A DNA stretch of 64,000 nucleotides from the NCBI RefSeq assembly GCF_009797025.1, contig NZ_CP047027.1, positions 4,340,001 to 4,404,000 on the forward strand, given 5' to 3'. Shown here one piece after another: positions 51,100 to 62,300 of this stretch (its first letter is position 1; each line of letters begins with the position of its first letter). The notes under the pieces were generated by a model that worked only from the letters and a program-made list of their open reading frames with translations, searched no databases and was not told the DNA's origin. The translations under genes and the position numbers were made by a program. This stretch comes from Cellulophaga sp. L1A9. Lineage in GTDB: Bacteria; Bacteroidota; Bacteroidia; Flavobacteriales; Flavobacteriaceae.

Positions 51100-53742
51100 A
51101 TGAAAAAAACCTACAAATACACTTTCGGATTTTTTGCTTTATTAGCGCTCATCATAGCCTGTACCAAAGAGGTTGGGCTATATACAGAAGTAGAATTTGA
51201 AATTTCAGAAACTCATGTAGCAGATGGTTTTATAAATACACCGCTCGCTACTTCCATTACCGTTACGCCAGAAGAACTAGTGGAAGGGTATTCTTATACC
51301 TATTCCTATAAAATTAATACAGGCGAAGGGTATTTTCAAGATGAATCTGGGGCTACTATTGCAGAAGGAGATAAAATAGGTTTAAATCCATTATCAGCCT
51401 CACTGAATTATATTGCCACAAAAATTGGAAATCACTCTATCACTTTTACCGCTGAAGATACTTTTGGCTTTCAGGAGCAGGTTACTGCATCTTACGCTAT
51501 CAGTGATGTTCCTGTTACTTGGACCGTTATAAGCCCCACAGGCCAAGTACTTTTAGGTAGCTCACAAGATATTACGGTTACTTTAGGGAGTGAAACTACA
51601 GGTACAGGAGTTACGTATGAACGTAATTATTCCTTTACACTGGGAACAGGGAATATAACTTCTTCTCTAAGTGGAGCAAGTGAGGCTTTAAATGAATTTG
51701 TTAGTATTACACCAGGGACATATGCTTTAGAGTATGTATCTACAGAATTAGGACAAACAACTTTAGAGTTTTTATTGAAAGATTCAAACGGACAAGAAAT
51801 AGTCCAAACCGTAAGTTTTGAAGTTGTTGATGAGCTTTCTTCAGAAAAAGAAATTACTTCCTTTATAGTAAACGGAGTAGTAGGTACTATTAGTGGAACT
51901 ACCATTGATGTCGTTCTTCCAGAAGGAACCGATGTTACAGCATTAACTCCTGAAATTATACACACAGGAGCAAGTATAACCCCGGAATCAGAAACTAGTC
52001 AAGATTTTACGAATCCTGTAATCTATACCGTTACTGCTCAAGATCAAACGATACAAGAATATACCGTTACTTTAACTGTCGAAGGAAATGAAGCCAAAGA
52101 TATCACTGATTTTGCAATTGATGGTGTTGATGGAATTATTACAGGAACCAATATTTCCGTAACCTTACCAGCAGGAACAGATGTTACTGTATTAAGTTCT
52201 ACGGTAACTCATACTGGTGCTTCTGTAAACCCTACTTCTGGAGTAGCGCAAGACTTTACAAGCCCTGTGGAGTATACCGTTACCGCAGCAGATGGAACTA
52301 CTAAAGTGTATACTGTTACGGTGAGTTTAGCCCCAGCTCTTAGTAGTGATAATAACATTACATCATTTAGTATTGATGGAGTTGCTGGCGTCATTTCAGG
52401 AACAACAATTACCGTAACACTTCCTGCAGGAACAGATGTAAGTAGTCTAACGCCTGCTATAATTCATAATGGAAATACCATAAATCCAAATACAGGAGTA
52501 GTTCAAGATTTTACAAACCCGATTATCTATACGGTGACAGCTGCTAACTTAGATACTCAAGAATATACGGTAACGGTTATTATGCCTTCGCTTAGTGATA
52601 CGAAGGATATTACATCATTTAGTATTGATGGAGTTGCTGGCGTCATTTCAGGAACAACAATTACCGTAACACTTCCTGCAGGAACTGATGTAAGTAGTCT
52701 AACGCCTGCTATAATTCATAATGGAAATACCATAAATCCAAATACAGGAGTAGTTCAAGATTTTACAAACCCGATTATCTATACGGTGACAGCTGCTAAC
52801 TTAGATACTCAAGAATATACGGTAACGGTTATTATGCCTTCGCTTAGTGATACGAAGGATATTACATCATTTAGTATTGATGGAGTTGCTGGCGTCATTT
52901 CAGGAACAACAATTACCGTAACACTTCCTGCAGGAACAGATGTAAGTAGTCTAACGCCTGCTATAATTCATACTGGTAATACGGTAAATCCAGATACTGG
53001 AATAGCTCAAGATTTTACAAATCCTGTAGAATATATTGTTACCGCTGCAGATACTACGACTAAAACATATACTGTTACGGCTATTCCAAATATACCACCT
53101 ACAGTAAGTGCTACTTTCTTGGATAAATTTTCCAAATTAAATTTAATTGGTACTGCAAGCGATTCTGATGGAACAATTGAATCTTATTTATGGGAATTTG
53201 TTAGCTCGTCTACTGTTGCAGATTGGGATTTATTTGACGCTACTCAAGCTTCAACTGAAATATTAATGATCACAACAGGAACTTTCTTTTTTAAGTTAAC
53301 TGTAACTGACAACGACGGTGCTACTGCGTCAGACATTGTCAAATTTACTATATCTTCAGATTCAGATCCAGATCCAGATCCAGATCCAGACCCTATAACT
53401 TCTTTTAATAGATCAACAGGAATATTAACAGCTCCAGGCGGCACATTAATAACAATAACGTTACGATCACGAGGTGATCAGGGTAAAGGAAGTGCAAATA
53501 TTTCAGTAAATAATGCAACAGTTGTATCTAATGTATATAATACTAACTCTAATGAAAATTTTGATCTAACTGATGTGGGTAATATTACTATGCCAGGAAG
53601 TGGTAGTGTAGCACTTACAGGGAGTCATAATAATGTATTTGAATTAGATGGAACAGGTTCTTATTCTACCGTTAACATCTCAAGTAGTGATGGTACAATA
53701 ACATCTTTTTCCATGGATGTAGATACTGGTATGCCACAATAA
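51100..53742 (+). CDS. TraQ-like lipoprotein with five DUF5018-like repeats, PKD-like domain and DP tract (paralogue 2)
   Basis: The start is placed at ATG 51100 (MKKTYKYTFGFFALLALIIA), 14 bp after paralogue 1; the frame upstream only adds a stub. The TraQ-like and second beta domains are almost identical to paralogue 1. Five repeats follow (residues about 250-663), then a PKD-like domain (SDSDGTIESYLWEFVSSST), an Asp-Pro tract encoded by GATCCA hexamers, and a C-terminal domain (FNRSTGILTAPGGTLITITL) that resembles the end of paralogue 5. Lipid-anchored surface location is inferred. Confidence 0.75.
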   Translation: MKKTYKYTFGFFALLALIIACTKEVGLYTEVEFEISETHVADGFINTPLATSITVTPEELVEGYSYTYSYKINTGEGYFQDESGATIAEGDKIGLNPLSASLNYIATKIGNHSITFTAEDTFGFQEQVTASYAISDVPVTWTVISPTGQVLLGSSQDITVTLGSETTGTGVTYERNYSFTLGTGNITSSLSGASEALNEFVSITPGTYALEYVSTELGQTTLEFLLKDSNGQEIVQTVSFEVVDELSSEKEITSFIVNGVVGTISGTTIDVVLPEGTDVTALTPEIIHTGASITPESETSQDFTNPVIYTVTAQDQTIQEYTVTLTVEGNEAKDITDFAIDGVDGIITGTNISVTLPAGTDVTVLSSTVTHTGASVNPTSGVAQDFTSPVEYTVTAADGTTKVYTVTVSLAPALSSDNNITSFSIDGVAGVISGTTITVTLPAGTDVSSLTPAIIHNGNTINPNTGVVQDFTNPIIYTVTAANLDTQEYTVTVIMPSLSDTKDITSFSIDGVAGVISGTTITVTLPAGTDVSSLTPAIIHNGNTINPNTGVVQDFTNPIIYTVTAANLDTQEYTVTVIMPSLSDTKDITSFSIDGVAGVISGTTITVTLPAGTDVSSLTPAIIHTGNTVNPDTGIAQDFTNPVEYIVTAADTTTKTYTVTAIPNIPPTVSATFLDKFSKLNLIGTASDSDGTIESYLWEFVSSSTVADWDLFDATQASTEILMITTGTFFFKLTVTDNDGATASDIVKFTISSDSDPDPDPDPDPITSFNRSTGILTAPGGTLITITLRSRGDQGKGSANISVNNATVVSNVYNTNSNENFDLTDVGNITMPGSGSVALTGSHNNVFELDGTGSYSTVNISSSDGTITSFSMDVDTGMPQ
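52348..52851 (+). repeat. Two nearly identical 252-bp repeats in paralogue 2
   Basis: Units at about 52348-52599 and 52600-52851 differ in very few positions after the first 15 bases (for example ACAGATGTAAG against ACTGATGTAAG). A third partly diverged unit begins at 52852. The identity indicates a very recent duplication or gene conversion. Confidence 0.8.
53365..53392 (+). repeat. GATCCA hexanucleotide tract in paralogue 2
   Basis: About four and a half GATCCA units encode alternating Asp-Pro between the PKD-like domain and the C-terminal domain. Gain or loss of a unit keeps the frame and changes linker length by two residues. Confidence 0.7.
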
Positions 53743-53775
53743 TTTTAAAAATGTTAAAATATATTAATAACCACA

Positions 53776-56418
53776 ATGAAAACCATAACTAAATATATAC
53801 TAGCCTCAATTGCCATACTAGCTTTAATCATAGCCTGTACAAAGGAGGTTGGCTTATATACAGAAGTAGAATTTGAAATCACGGAAGAACATAAAGCTGA
53901 TGGTTTTATAAGTACACCGCTCGCTACTTCCATTACCGTTACGCCAGAAGAACTAGTGGAAGGGTATTCTTATACCTATTCCTATAAAATTAATACAGGC
54001 GAAGGATATTTTCAAGATGAATCGGGAAATACAATTGCCGAGGGAGATAAAATAGGTTTAAATCCATTATCAGCCTCATTAAATTATATTGCTACAAAAA
54101 TTGGAGATCACTCTATCACTTTTACCGCTGAAGATACTTTTGGCTTTCAGGAGCAGGTTACTGCATCTTACGCTATCAGCGATGTTCCTGTTTCTTGGAC
54201 GGCCACAGGACCTTCAAGCCAAGTTTTACTAGGCACCTCACAAGATATTACACTTATTTTAGGGAGTGAAACTACAGGTACAGGAGTTACGTATGAAAGA
54301 AACTATTCTTTTACTCAAGGAACAGGTACAATAACTTCATCTCCAAGCGGAGCAAGTGAGGCTTTAAATGAATTTGTTAGTATTACACCAGGGACATATG
54401 CTTTAGAGTATGTATCTACCGAATTAGGGCAGACCACGCTAGAGTTTTTATTGAAAGATTCAAACGGACAAGAAATAGTTCAAACCGTAAGTTTTGAAGT
54501 TGTAGATGAGCTTTCTACAGAAAAAGAAATTACTTCCTTTATTGTAAATGGAGTAGCTGGAACTCCTAGTGGAACTTCCATTAACCTTGTACTTCCTGAA
54601 GGTACTGACTTAACTGCTTTAGCACCAGTGATTATACACACAGGAGCAAGTATTTTCCCAGAATCAGAAACAAGTCAAGATTTTACCAACCCTGTGGAGT
54701 ATTCGGTTATGGCGCAAGATGGTTCTATTCAAATTTGGAACGTAACTATTACCAATTCAACCACCGCAGTAACATCAGTGATTATCGATCAATACACGGA
54801 TACCATGACCGTAAATGGGAGTCAAACTTTAACAGCTACTATTACCCCTGCTAATGCTTCTAACCAAACAATTACTTGGATTTCTGATGACCAAACGATA
54901 GCAATTATAAATAGTGCTGGAGTGGTCGAGGCTCTTGCAGCAGGCACTGTGTCTATAAAAGCAATTGTTGACGGTGTATTCGATACTGTTGAGATTACTG
55001 TAACAGCAATAGTAATTCCTGTAATATCTGTAAGTATTGACACTTATACAGATACCATGACAGTAAATGAGAGTCAAATTTTAACAGCGACTATTAATCC
55101 TTCCAACGCTTCTAACCAAACAATTATGTGGACTTCTAGTGATGAAACTAGAGCTATAATAACTAATTCTGGAGAAGTAGATGCTATTGCTGCCGGCACT
55201 GTTTCCATAGAAGCTGCTGTTGATGGAAAGATTGATACTATTGAGATTACTATATTACCAATAGTAATTCCTGTAATATCTGTAAGTATTGACACTTATA
55301 CAGATACCATGACCGTAAGTGATAGTCAAATTTTAACAGCGACTATTAATCCTTCCAACGCTTCTAACCAAACAATTACTTGGACTTCTAGTGATGAAAC
55401 TAGAGCTATAATTAGTAATTCTGGAGAATTAGAAGCTATTGCTGCCGGCACTGTTTCCATAGAAGCTGCTGTTGATGGAAAGATTGATAATATTGAGATT
55501 ACTATATTACCAATATTAATTCCTGTAATATCCGTAAATATTGACCCCCATTCGGATACCATGAACGTAAGTGATAGTCAAACTTTAACAGCTACTATTA
55601 ATCCTTCTAATGCTTCTAACCAAACAATTACTTGGTCGTCAAGCAATGAAGCAATAGCTACAATAAATAGTTCTGGAGAAGTAGAAGCTATCACAACAGG
55701 AACTTTTCTTATAAAAGCAGCTGTTGACGGAAAGATTGACACTGTGGAAATTACGGTAGTAAACCGTGCACCAACAGCAGTTGCTACAGGGCCAACAACT
55801 ACAACTACGGGTGTTACAGAAAATTTTTATGCCGATTCATCATCAGATCCAGACGGGGACAATTTAACTTATTTGTGGGATTTTGGAGATACAACTACCT
55901 CAAATTTAATAAATCCGACGCATAGTTATACTACAGCAGGACCATATACAGTAGCGCTTACCGTTACCGATAATGGAACACCAAATTTAGATGATACCGT
56001 TACAATAACAATAAGCGTTTCAAATTCTGCTAATCAACTCCCCGTGGTAAGCGCTGGTGATGATCAAGAGGTAGTTGGTCTAGCCACTCAATTTTCTCTT
56101 TCAGGAACAGCAAGTGACCCTGATGGAACAATAGAAATTATTTTATGGGAAAAAATAAGTGGGGGATCGGCAACAATAGTGAATCAAAACTCACTCACCA
56201 CAGCAGTTACTGGTTTCTCAGGAGGGCTCTACGAGTTTAGACTAACTGTAACTGATAATCTAGGTGGAGTAAGCTCAGATATTGTACGAATCAATGTTAC
56301 TGCTTGCCCGACAAGCTGTCCCTCAGGTGAAGCGGTTTGTTTTGATCCTGCTACAAATGTATGCGAATGTAGACCTACTGGCGGTCCAAATCCTGTTTTA
56401 TGTGTAGCTACCGACTAA
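53776..56418 (+). CDS. TraQ-like lipoprotein with Big_2 and PKD domains (paralogue 3)
   Basis: The 880-aa protein has a signal peptide MKTITKYILASIAILALIIA followed by lipidated C21. The TraQ-like and second beta domains are conserved, and one DUF5018-like unit follows (about 248-333). Four Big_2 immunoglobulin-like units of about 82 residues come next (TDTMTVNGSQTLTATITPAN, AIINSAGVVEALAAGTVSIK), then a PKD domain (SDPDGDNLTYLWDFGDTTTS), a second PKD-like domain, and a cysteine-rich tail with six cysteines in the last 35 residues. It shows that the shaft can be exchanged wholesale while the TraQ-like base is kept. Confidence 0.75.
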   Translation: MKTITKYILASIAILALIIACTKEVGLYTEVEFEITEEHKADGFISTPLATSITVTPEELVEGYSYTYSYKINTGEGYFQDESGNTIAEGDKIGLNPLSASLNYIATKIGDHSITFTAEDTFGFQEQVTASYAISDVPVSWTATGPSSQVLLGTSQDITLILGSETTGTGVTYERNYSFTQGTGTITSSPSGASEALNEFVSITPGTYALEYVSTELGQTTLEFLLKDSNGQEIVQTVSFEVVDELSTEKEITSFIVNGVAGTPSGTSINLVLPEGTDLTALAPVIIHTGASIFPESETSQDFTNPVEYSVMAQDGSIQIWNVTITNSTTAVTSVIIDQYTDTMTVNGSQTLTATITPANASNQTITWISDDQTIAIINSAGVVEALAAGTVSIKAIVDGVFDTVEITVTAIVIPVISVSIDTYTDTMTVNESQILTATINPSNASNQTIMWTSSDETRAIITNSGEVDAIAAGTVSIEAAVDGKIDTIEITILPIVIPVISVSIDTYTDTMTVSDSQILTATINPSNASNQTITWTSSDETRAIISNSGELEAIAAGTVSIEAAVDGKIDNIEITILPILIPVISVNIDPHSDTMNVSDSQTLTATINPSNASNQTITWSSSNEAIATINSSGEVEAITTGTFLIKAAVDGKIDTVEITVVNRAPTAVATGPTTTTTGVTENFYADSSSDPDGDNLTYLWDFGDTTTSNLINPTHSYTTAGPYTVALTVTDNGTPNLDDTVTITISVSNSANQLPVVSAGDDQEVVGLATQFSLSGTASDPDGTIEIILWEKISGGSATIVNQNSLTTAVTGFSGGLYEFRLTVTDNLGGVSSDIVRINVTACPTSCPSGEAVCFDPATNVCECRPTGGPNPVLCVATD

Positions 56419-56434
56419 AAGATTAAACTTTAAT

Positions 56435-59365
56435 ATGAATAAACTTTACAAATATACTTTCGGATTTTTAGCCATACTAGCTTTAATCATAGCCTGTACA
56501 AAGGAGGTTGGCTTATATACAGAAGTAGAATTTGAAATTTCAGAAACTCATGTGGCAGATGGCTTTATTAATACACCGCTAGCTACTTCTATTACGGTTA
56601 CGCCAGAGGAACTCGTGGAAGGGTATTCTTATTCCTATTCTTATAAAATTAATACAGGTGAAGGGTATTTTCAAGATGAATCCGGGGCTACTATTGCAGA
56701 AGGAGATAAAATAGGTTTGATTCCATTATCAGCCTCATTAAATTATATTGCCACAAAAATAGGCGATCACTCAATTACTTTTACCGCTGAAGATACTTTT
56801 GGCTTTCAGGAGCAGGTTACTGCATCTTACGCTATCAGTGATGTTCCTGTTACTTGGACCGTTATAGGCCCCACAGGCCAAGTACTTTTAGGTAGCTCAC
56901 AAGATATTACGGTTACTTTAGGAAGTGAAACTACAGGCGTAGGAGTTACATATGAACGAAATTATTCTTTTACTCAAGGAACAGGTAATCTAACTTCATC
57001 TCCAAGCGGAGCAAGTGAGGCTTTAAATGAATTTGTTAGTATTACACCTGGAACGTATGCCTTAACCTATGTAGCTACAGAATTAGTACAAACAACTTTA
57101 GAGTTTTTATTGAAAGATTCAAACGGACAAGAAATAGTTCAAACCATAAGTTTTGAAGTGGTTAATGAGCTTTCTTCAGAAAAAGAAATTACTTCCTTTA
57201 TAGTAAACGGAGTGGCAGGTACTATTAATGGTACTACTATCGATGTTGTTCTTCCAGAAGGAACAGATGTAACTGCCTTAGCACCAATAATTATACACAC
57301 AGGAGTAAGTATTTCGCCAGAATCAGAAACGAGTCAAGATTTTACGAATCCAGTAATCTATACGGTTACGGCTCAAGATCAAACGATACAAGAATATACT
57401 GTTACGTTAACTGTCGAAGGAAATGAAGCCAAAGATATCACTGATTTTGCAATTGATGGAGTTGATGGAATTATTACAGGAACCAATATTTCCGTAACCT
57501 TACCAGCAGGAACAGATGTTACCGCATTAAGTCCCACTATAGTGCATGAAGGGAGCTCAATCAATCCTGCATCAGGTGTAGCCCAAGATTTTTCAAGTCC
57601 TGTTGAGTATACGGTTACCGCTGCTGATGGAACTACTCAAGTGTATACCGTTACAGTAAGTTTAGCTCCAACTCTTAGTAGTGATAAAGATATCACCACA
57701 TTTACTATTGACGGAGTACTGGTGAACAATCCTGTAATAGCATTTACAATTACCCTCCCTGCAGGAACAGATGTTACCACATTAAGTCCTACTATAATGC
57801 ATGAAGGAAGCTCAATCAATCCCGCTTCAGGAGTAATCCAAAATTTTACAAGTCCTGTTGAGTATACGGTTACTGCTGCTGATGGCACTACACAAGTGTA
57901 TACAGTTACAGTCAGTTTAGCCCCAGCTCTTAGTGATGAGAAAAACATTACTTCTTTTACAATTGATGGAGAAGTCGTGAATAATCCTGCATCAGCATTT
58001 ACGATTACGCTTCCCTCAGGAACGGATGTTACCGCATTAAGCCCTACTTTAGCCCATACTGGTGCTTCTGTAAATCCTGCTTCGGCTGTAGCACAAAACT
58101 TTACAAGTCCTGTAGAATATACTGTTACCGCAGCAGATGGGACTACTAAAATGTACATCGTTACGGTGAGTTTAGCACCAGCTCTTAGTAGTGCTAAAGA
58201 CATTACATTATTTACTATTGATGGAGAAATGGTGAACAATCCTGCAACAGCATTCACGATTACACTTCCTGCAGGAACTGATGTTACTGCACTTTCACCA
58301 TCCATTACACATACTGGAGCTTCTATCAATCCTGCTTCAGGTGTAGCACAAGATTTTACAAGTCCTGTTGAGTATACGGTTACCGCTGCTGATGGAAGTA
58401 CTCAAGTCTATACGGTTACGGTGAATTTAGCAGCTCCTGTTAACGAAGCGCCAATAGCCCAGGCGGATATATTTACAGTAATTGAAAATTCCTCAAATAA
58501 TACATTAGATGTTCTTAATAATGATAGTGATGCTGATGGAACCGTTTTAACTATTATAGCGGTAGATACACCTATAAATGGTAGCGCAACAATTGCTCCT
58601 GGAGGGCAATCTATACTTTATAATGCGACTAATGGGAATGATAGATTTAACTATACCATTGAAGATGAAGATGGAGCCACTACTGCGGCTACAATAGATA
58701 TTAATGTAGTGCCAAATCAAAATCCTACGGTAGAAATAGACGATAGAATTTTGATTCCAAGAACAGATTACCCTAGAACGGTAACTTTTAATGTAGCAAG
58801 TTCTGGTGATACTGACGGAACCATTGAAAATTATGAATGGAATTTTGGTGATAGTGGTTCTACCGGAAATATAATAAATAATACAAATCCAACTGCTACA
58901 TCACATACTTTTGACGGTCCAGAGACATATGATGTTGTATTAACTGTTACTGACGACCTTGGTGCTACAGGTTCTGACGCTTTTGAACTAATACTTGGAG
59001 AATATGAAACTCCTGATTTTACTTTTAGTGTTGTTCCAAGTGCTTCTCCTAGTGATGGATATCCTTTTGGGGTGGATGTAGAAGTATATTTTTATATTAC
59101 TCCATCTGCTAATTTAACCAATGGAAATTATGTAATGGAAATGAGCGCCAACGAAGATTTTACTATTCTATCCATAGGTAGTAATAGCTATAATCATTCT
59201 TCAATAATTCCGATGACTGATGGTACTGTAACAGGTTACCTGGATAATTCTAGTTATGAGCCGACTTTAACAATTGAATTTATTGTTAGGGAAATTAATA
59301 GTGGTATTCAAAAATCTGTAACGCGTACATTTACTTATTGTACAAGTGGAAATTGCCCTCTTTAA
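56435..59365 (+). CDS. TraQ-like lipoprotein with five DUF5018-like repeats, cadherin-like and PKD domains (paralogue 4)
   Basis: The 976-aa protein starts 16 bp after paralogue 3 with MNKLYKYTFGFLAILALIIA and a lipidated cysteine. After the shared TraQ-like base and five 84-residue repeats (to about 667) comes a Big_9/cadherin-like domain (NDSDADGTVLTIIAVDTPIN, NGNDRFNYTIEDEDGATTAA) and a PKD domain (GTIENYEWNFGDSGSTG). A C-terminal domain (FTFSVVPSASPSDGYPFGVD) follows, related to that of paralogue 1. It ends CTSGNCPL, with two cysteines that could form a disulfide. Confidence 0.75.
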   Translation: MNKLYKYTFGFLAILALIIACTKEVGLYTEVEFEISETHVADGFINTPLATSITVTPEELVEGYSYSYSYKINTGEGYFQDESGATIAEGDKIGLIPLSASLNYIATKIGDHSITFTAEDTFGFQEQVTASYAISDVPVTWTVIGPTGQVLLGSSQDITVTLGSETTGVGVTYERNYSFTQGTGNLTSSPSGASEALNEFVSITPGTYALTYVATELVQTTLEFLLKDSNGQEIVQTISFEVVNELSSEKEITSFIVNGVAGTINGTTIDVVLPEGTDVTALAPIIIHTGVSISPESETSQDFTNPVIYTVTAQDQTIQEYTVTLTVEGNEAKDITDFAIDGVDGIITGTNISVTLPAGTDVTALSPTIVHEGSSINPASGVAQDFSSPVEYTVTAADGTTQVYTVTVSLAPTLSSDKDITTFTIDGVLVNNPVIAFTITLPAGTDVTTLSPTIMHEGSSINPASGVIQNFTSPVEYTVTAADGTTQVYTVTVSLAPALSDEKNITSFTIDGEVVNNPASAFTITLPSGTDVTALSPTLAHTGASVNPASAVAQNFTSPVEYTVTAADGTTKMYIVTVSLAPALSSAKDITLFTIDGEMVNNPATAFTITLPAGTDVTALSPSITHTGASINPASGVAQDFTSPVEYTVTAADGSTQVYTVTVNLAAPVNEAPIAQADIFTVIENSSNNTLDVLNNDSDADGTVLTIIAVDTPINGSATIAPGGQSILYNATNGNDRFNYTIEDEDGATTAATIDINVVPNQNPTVEIDDRILIPRTDYPRTVTFNVASSGDTDGTIENYEWNFGDSGSTGNIINNTNPTATSHTFDGPETYDVVLTVTDDLGATGSDAFELILGEYETPDFTFSVVPSASPSDGYPFGVDVEVYFYITPSANLTNGNYVMEMSANEDFTILSIGSNSYNHSSIIPMTDGTVTGYLDNSSYEPTLTIEFIVREINSGIQKSVTRTFTYCTSGNCPL

Positions 59366-59382
59366 ACACACAACTAACCACA

Positions 59383-62300
59383 ATGAAAACCACAACTAAA
59401 TATATACTAGCCTCAATTGCCTTACTAGCTTTAATTATAGCCTGTACCAAAGAGGTTGGGCTATATACAGAAGTAGAATTTGAAATCACGGAAGAACATG
59501 AGGTTGATGGATTTATTAGTACACCTCTAGCGACTTTTCTAACCGTTACTCCTGAGGAACTATTAGAAGATCTTAGTTATTCTTTTTCGTATAAAATAAA
59601 TTCTGGAGCAGGATATTTTCAAGATGTTGCAGGAACTACAATTCAAGAAGGTGAAAAGGCTTCTTTTAATCCTTTATCAGCTTCATTAGATTATATTCCA
59701 ACAACTATAGGAGGTCATTCGGTAACCTTTACAGCATCAGATACTTTTGGATTTACAGAAGAAATAACCCTTACCTATACCATTACCAATATTCCAGTTA
59801 CGTGGACAGCTACAGGACCAACAGATCCAGTGCTATTAGGTAGCTCTCAAAGTATTACGGTGATCTTAGGAAATGAAGCGGCTGTAACAGGAGCAACCTA
59901 CCAAAGAAATTATTCGTTCTCTGAAGGCTCTGGTAATTTATATACTGCAGCTCCTGAAAGCAATACTATTACGGTGAATGATTTTGTAAGTATTGAACCA
60001 GGAACATATCAATTGGAATATATTTCTAATGAATTAGGGGTTACAACGATTGAGTTCTTATTAAGAGATAGCAACGAGCAAGAATTAATAGCTACCGTTA
60101 CCTTTGAAGTTGTAGATGAACTTTCTACAGAAAAAGAGATTACTTCCTTTATGATAAATGGAGAGGCAGGTACAATTACAGGAACGATTATCGATGTTAT
60201 ACTTCCTGAAGGAACCGATTTAACAGCCTTAGCGCCTGTAATTATACATGCGGGAGCGAGTATTTCGCCGGAATCAGAAACAAATCAAGACTTTTCTAAT
60301 CCTGTAGTCTATACGGTTACTGCTCAAGATGAAACGATACAAGCTTATACGGTGAATTGCAGTATTGAGGGTGATGATTCAAAAGATATCACTGATTTCG
60401 CAATCAATGGTGTAGATGGAACTATAACAGGGACTAACATTTCGGTAACCTTACCAGCAGCAACAGACGTAACTGCACTCGAACCTACTGTAACTCATAC
60501 TGGCGCTACTGTGAGCCCTGCTTCAGGTGTAGCACAGGATTTTACAAGTCCTGTAATTTATACGATTACTGCTGAAGATGCGTCTATGCAAGAGTACACC
60601 GTTACTGTAACTATGACTCAGAGTGATTCAAAAGACATCACCACATTTACTATTGATGGTGTTGATGGAACTATTACAGGAACTGATATTATTCTTACCT
60701 TACCATCTACAACAGACGTAACTGAACTTGAGCCTACTGTAACTCATACTGGCGCTACTGTAAGTCCTGTTTCTGGAGTAGCACAAGATTTTACAAATCC
60801 TGTAATTTATACGGTTACTGCTGAAGATGCGTCTACGAAAGAGTACACCGTTACTGTAACTATTGCTCAGAGTGATTCAAAAGACATCACCACATTTACT
60901 ATTGATGGTATAAACGGAACTATTGTAGGAACTAATATTTCCGTAACATTACCTTCTACAACAGACGTAACTGCACTTGAGTCTACTGTAACTCATACTG
61001 GCGCTACTGTAAGCCCAGCTTCAGGTTTAGCCCAAGATTTTACAAGTCCTGTTGAGTATACGGTAACCGCTGCTGATGGAACTACGCAAGTCTATACGGT
61101 TACGGTGAATTTAGCTCCAGCACTTAGCAGCGATAAGGACATTACTTCATATACTATTGATGGAGAAACGGTGAACAATCCTGCAACAGCATTCACAATT
61201 ACCCTTCCTGCAGGAACCGATGTTACTGCACTTTCACCTTCCATTACACATACTGGAGCTTCTATCAATCCTGGTTCAGGCGTAGCACAAGATTTTACAA
61301 GTCCTGTGAAATATACAGTAACCGCAGCTGATGGAACTACGCAAGTATACACCGTTACGGTGAGTTTAGCACCAGCTCTTAGTAGTACTAAAGACATCAC
61401 ATCATTTAGTATTGACGGAGAAATAGTGAACAATCCTGCAACAGCATTTACAATTACCCTTCCTGCGGGAACTGATGTTACTGCGCTTTCACCTTCCATT
61501 ACACATACTGGAGCTTCTATCAATCCTGCTTCTGGCGCAGCACAAGATTTTACAAGTCCTGTGAGTTATACCGTAACAGCAGCAGATGGGTCTACACAAG
61601 TGTATTCAGTAACCGTTACTGCTCCTGCGCTTAGTAGTACCAAAGAAATCACAGCATTTACAATTGGTGGAGTAAATGGAACCATCACAGGAACGAATAT
61701 TAGTCTGACTTTACCAGCAGGAACCGATGTTACTGCGCTTTCACCTTCCATTACACATACTGGAGCTTCTATCAGTCCTGCTTCAGGTGTAGCGCAAAAT
61801 TTTACAAGTCTTGTTGAATATACAGTTACCGCTGCAGATGGAACTACGCAAGTGTATTCAGTGACCGCTACCGCTCCTGCGCTTAGTAGCGATAAAAACA
61901 TTACTTTATTTATAATTGGAACGGTAAACGGAACTATCACAGGAACGAATATTAGTCTGACTTTACCAGCAGGAACCGATGTTACTGCGCTTTCACCATC
62001 TATTACACATACTGGAGCTTCTATCAATCCTGCTTCGGGTGTAGCACAAAATTTTACAAGTCCTGTTGAGTATACGGTTACCGCAGCAGATGGAACTACA
62101 CAAGTGTATTCAGTGACCGTTACTGTTCCAGCTCTTAGTAGTACCAAAGAAATCACAGCATTTACAATTGGTGGAGTAAGTGGAACCATCACAGGAGCGA
62201 ATATTAGTCTAGCCTTACCTGCAGGAACTGATGTTACTACACTTTCACCATCTATTACACATACTGGAGCTTCTATCAGTCCTGCTTCAGGTGTAGCGCA

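Noticed and set aside
54822..55562. Antisense frames opposite the Big_2 repeats
   Set aside because: They are shadows of the plus-strand repeat coding with no independent support.
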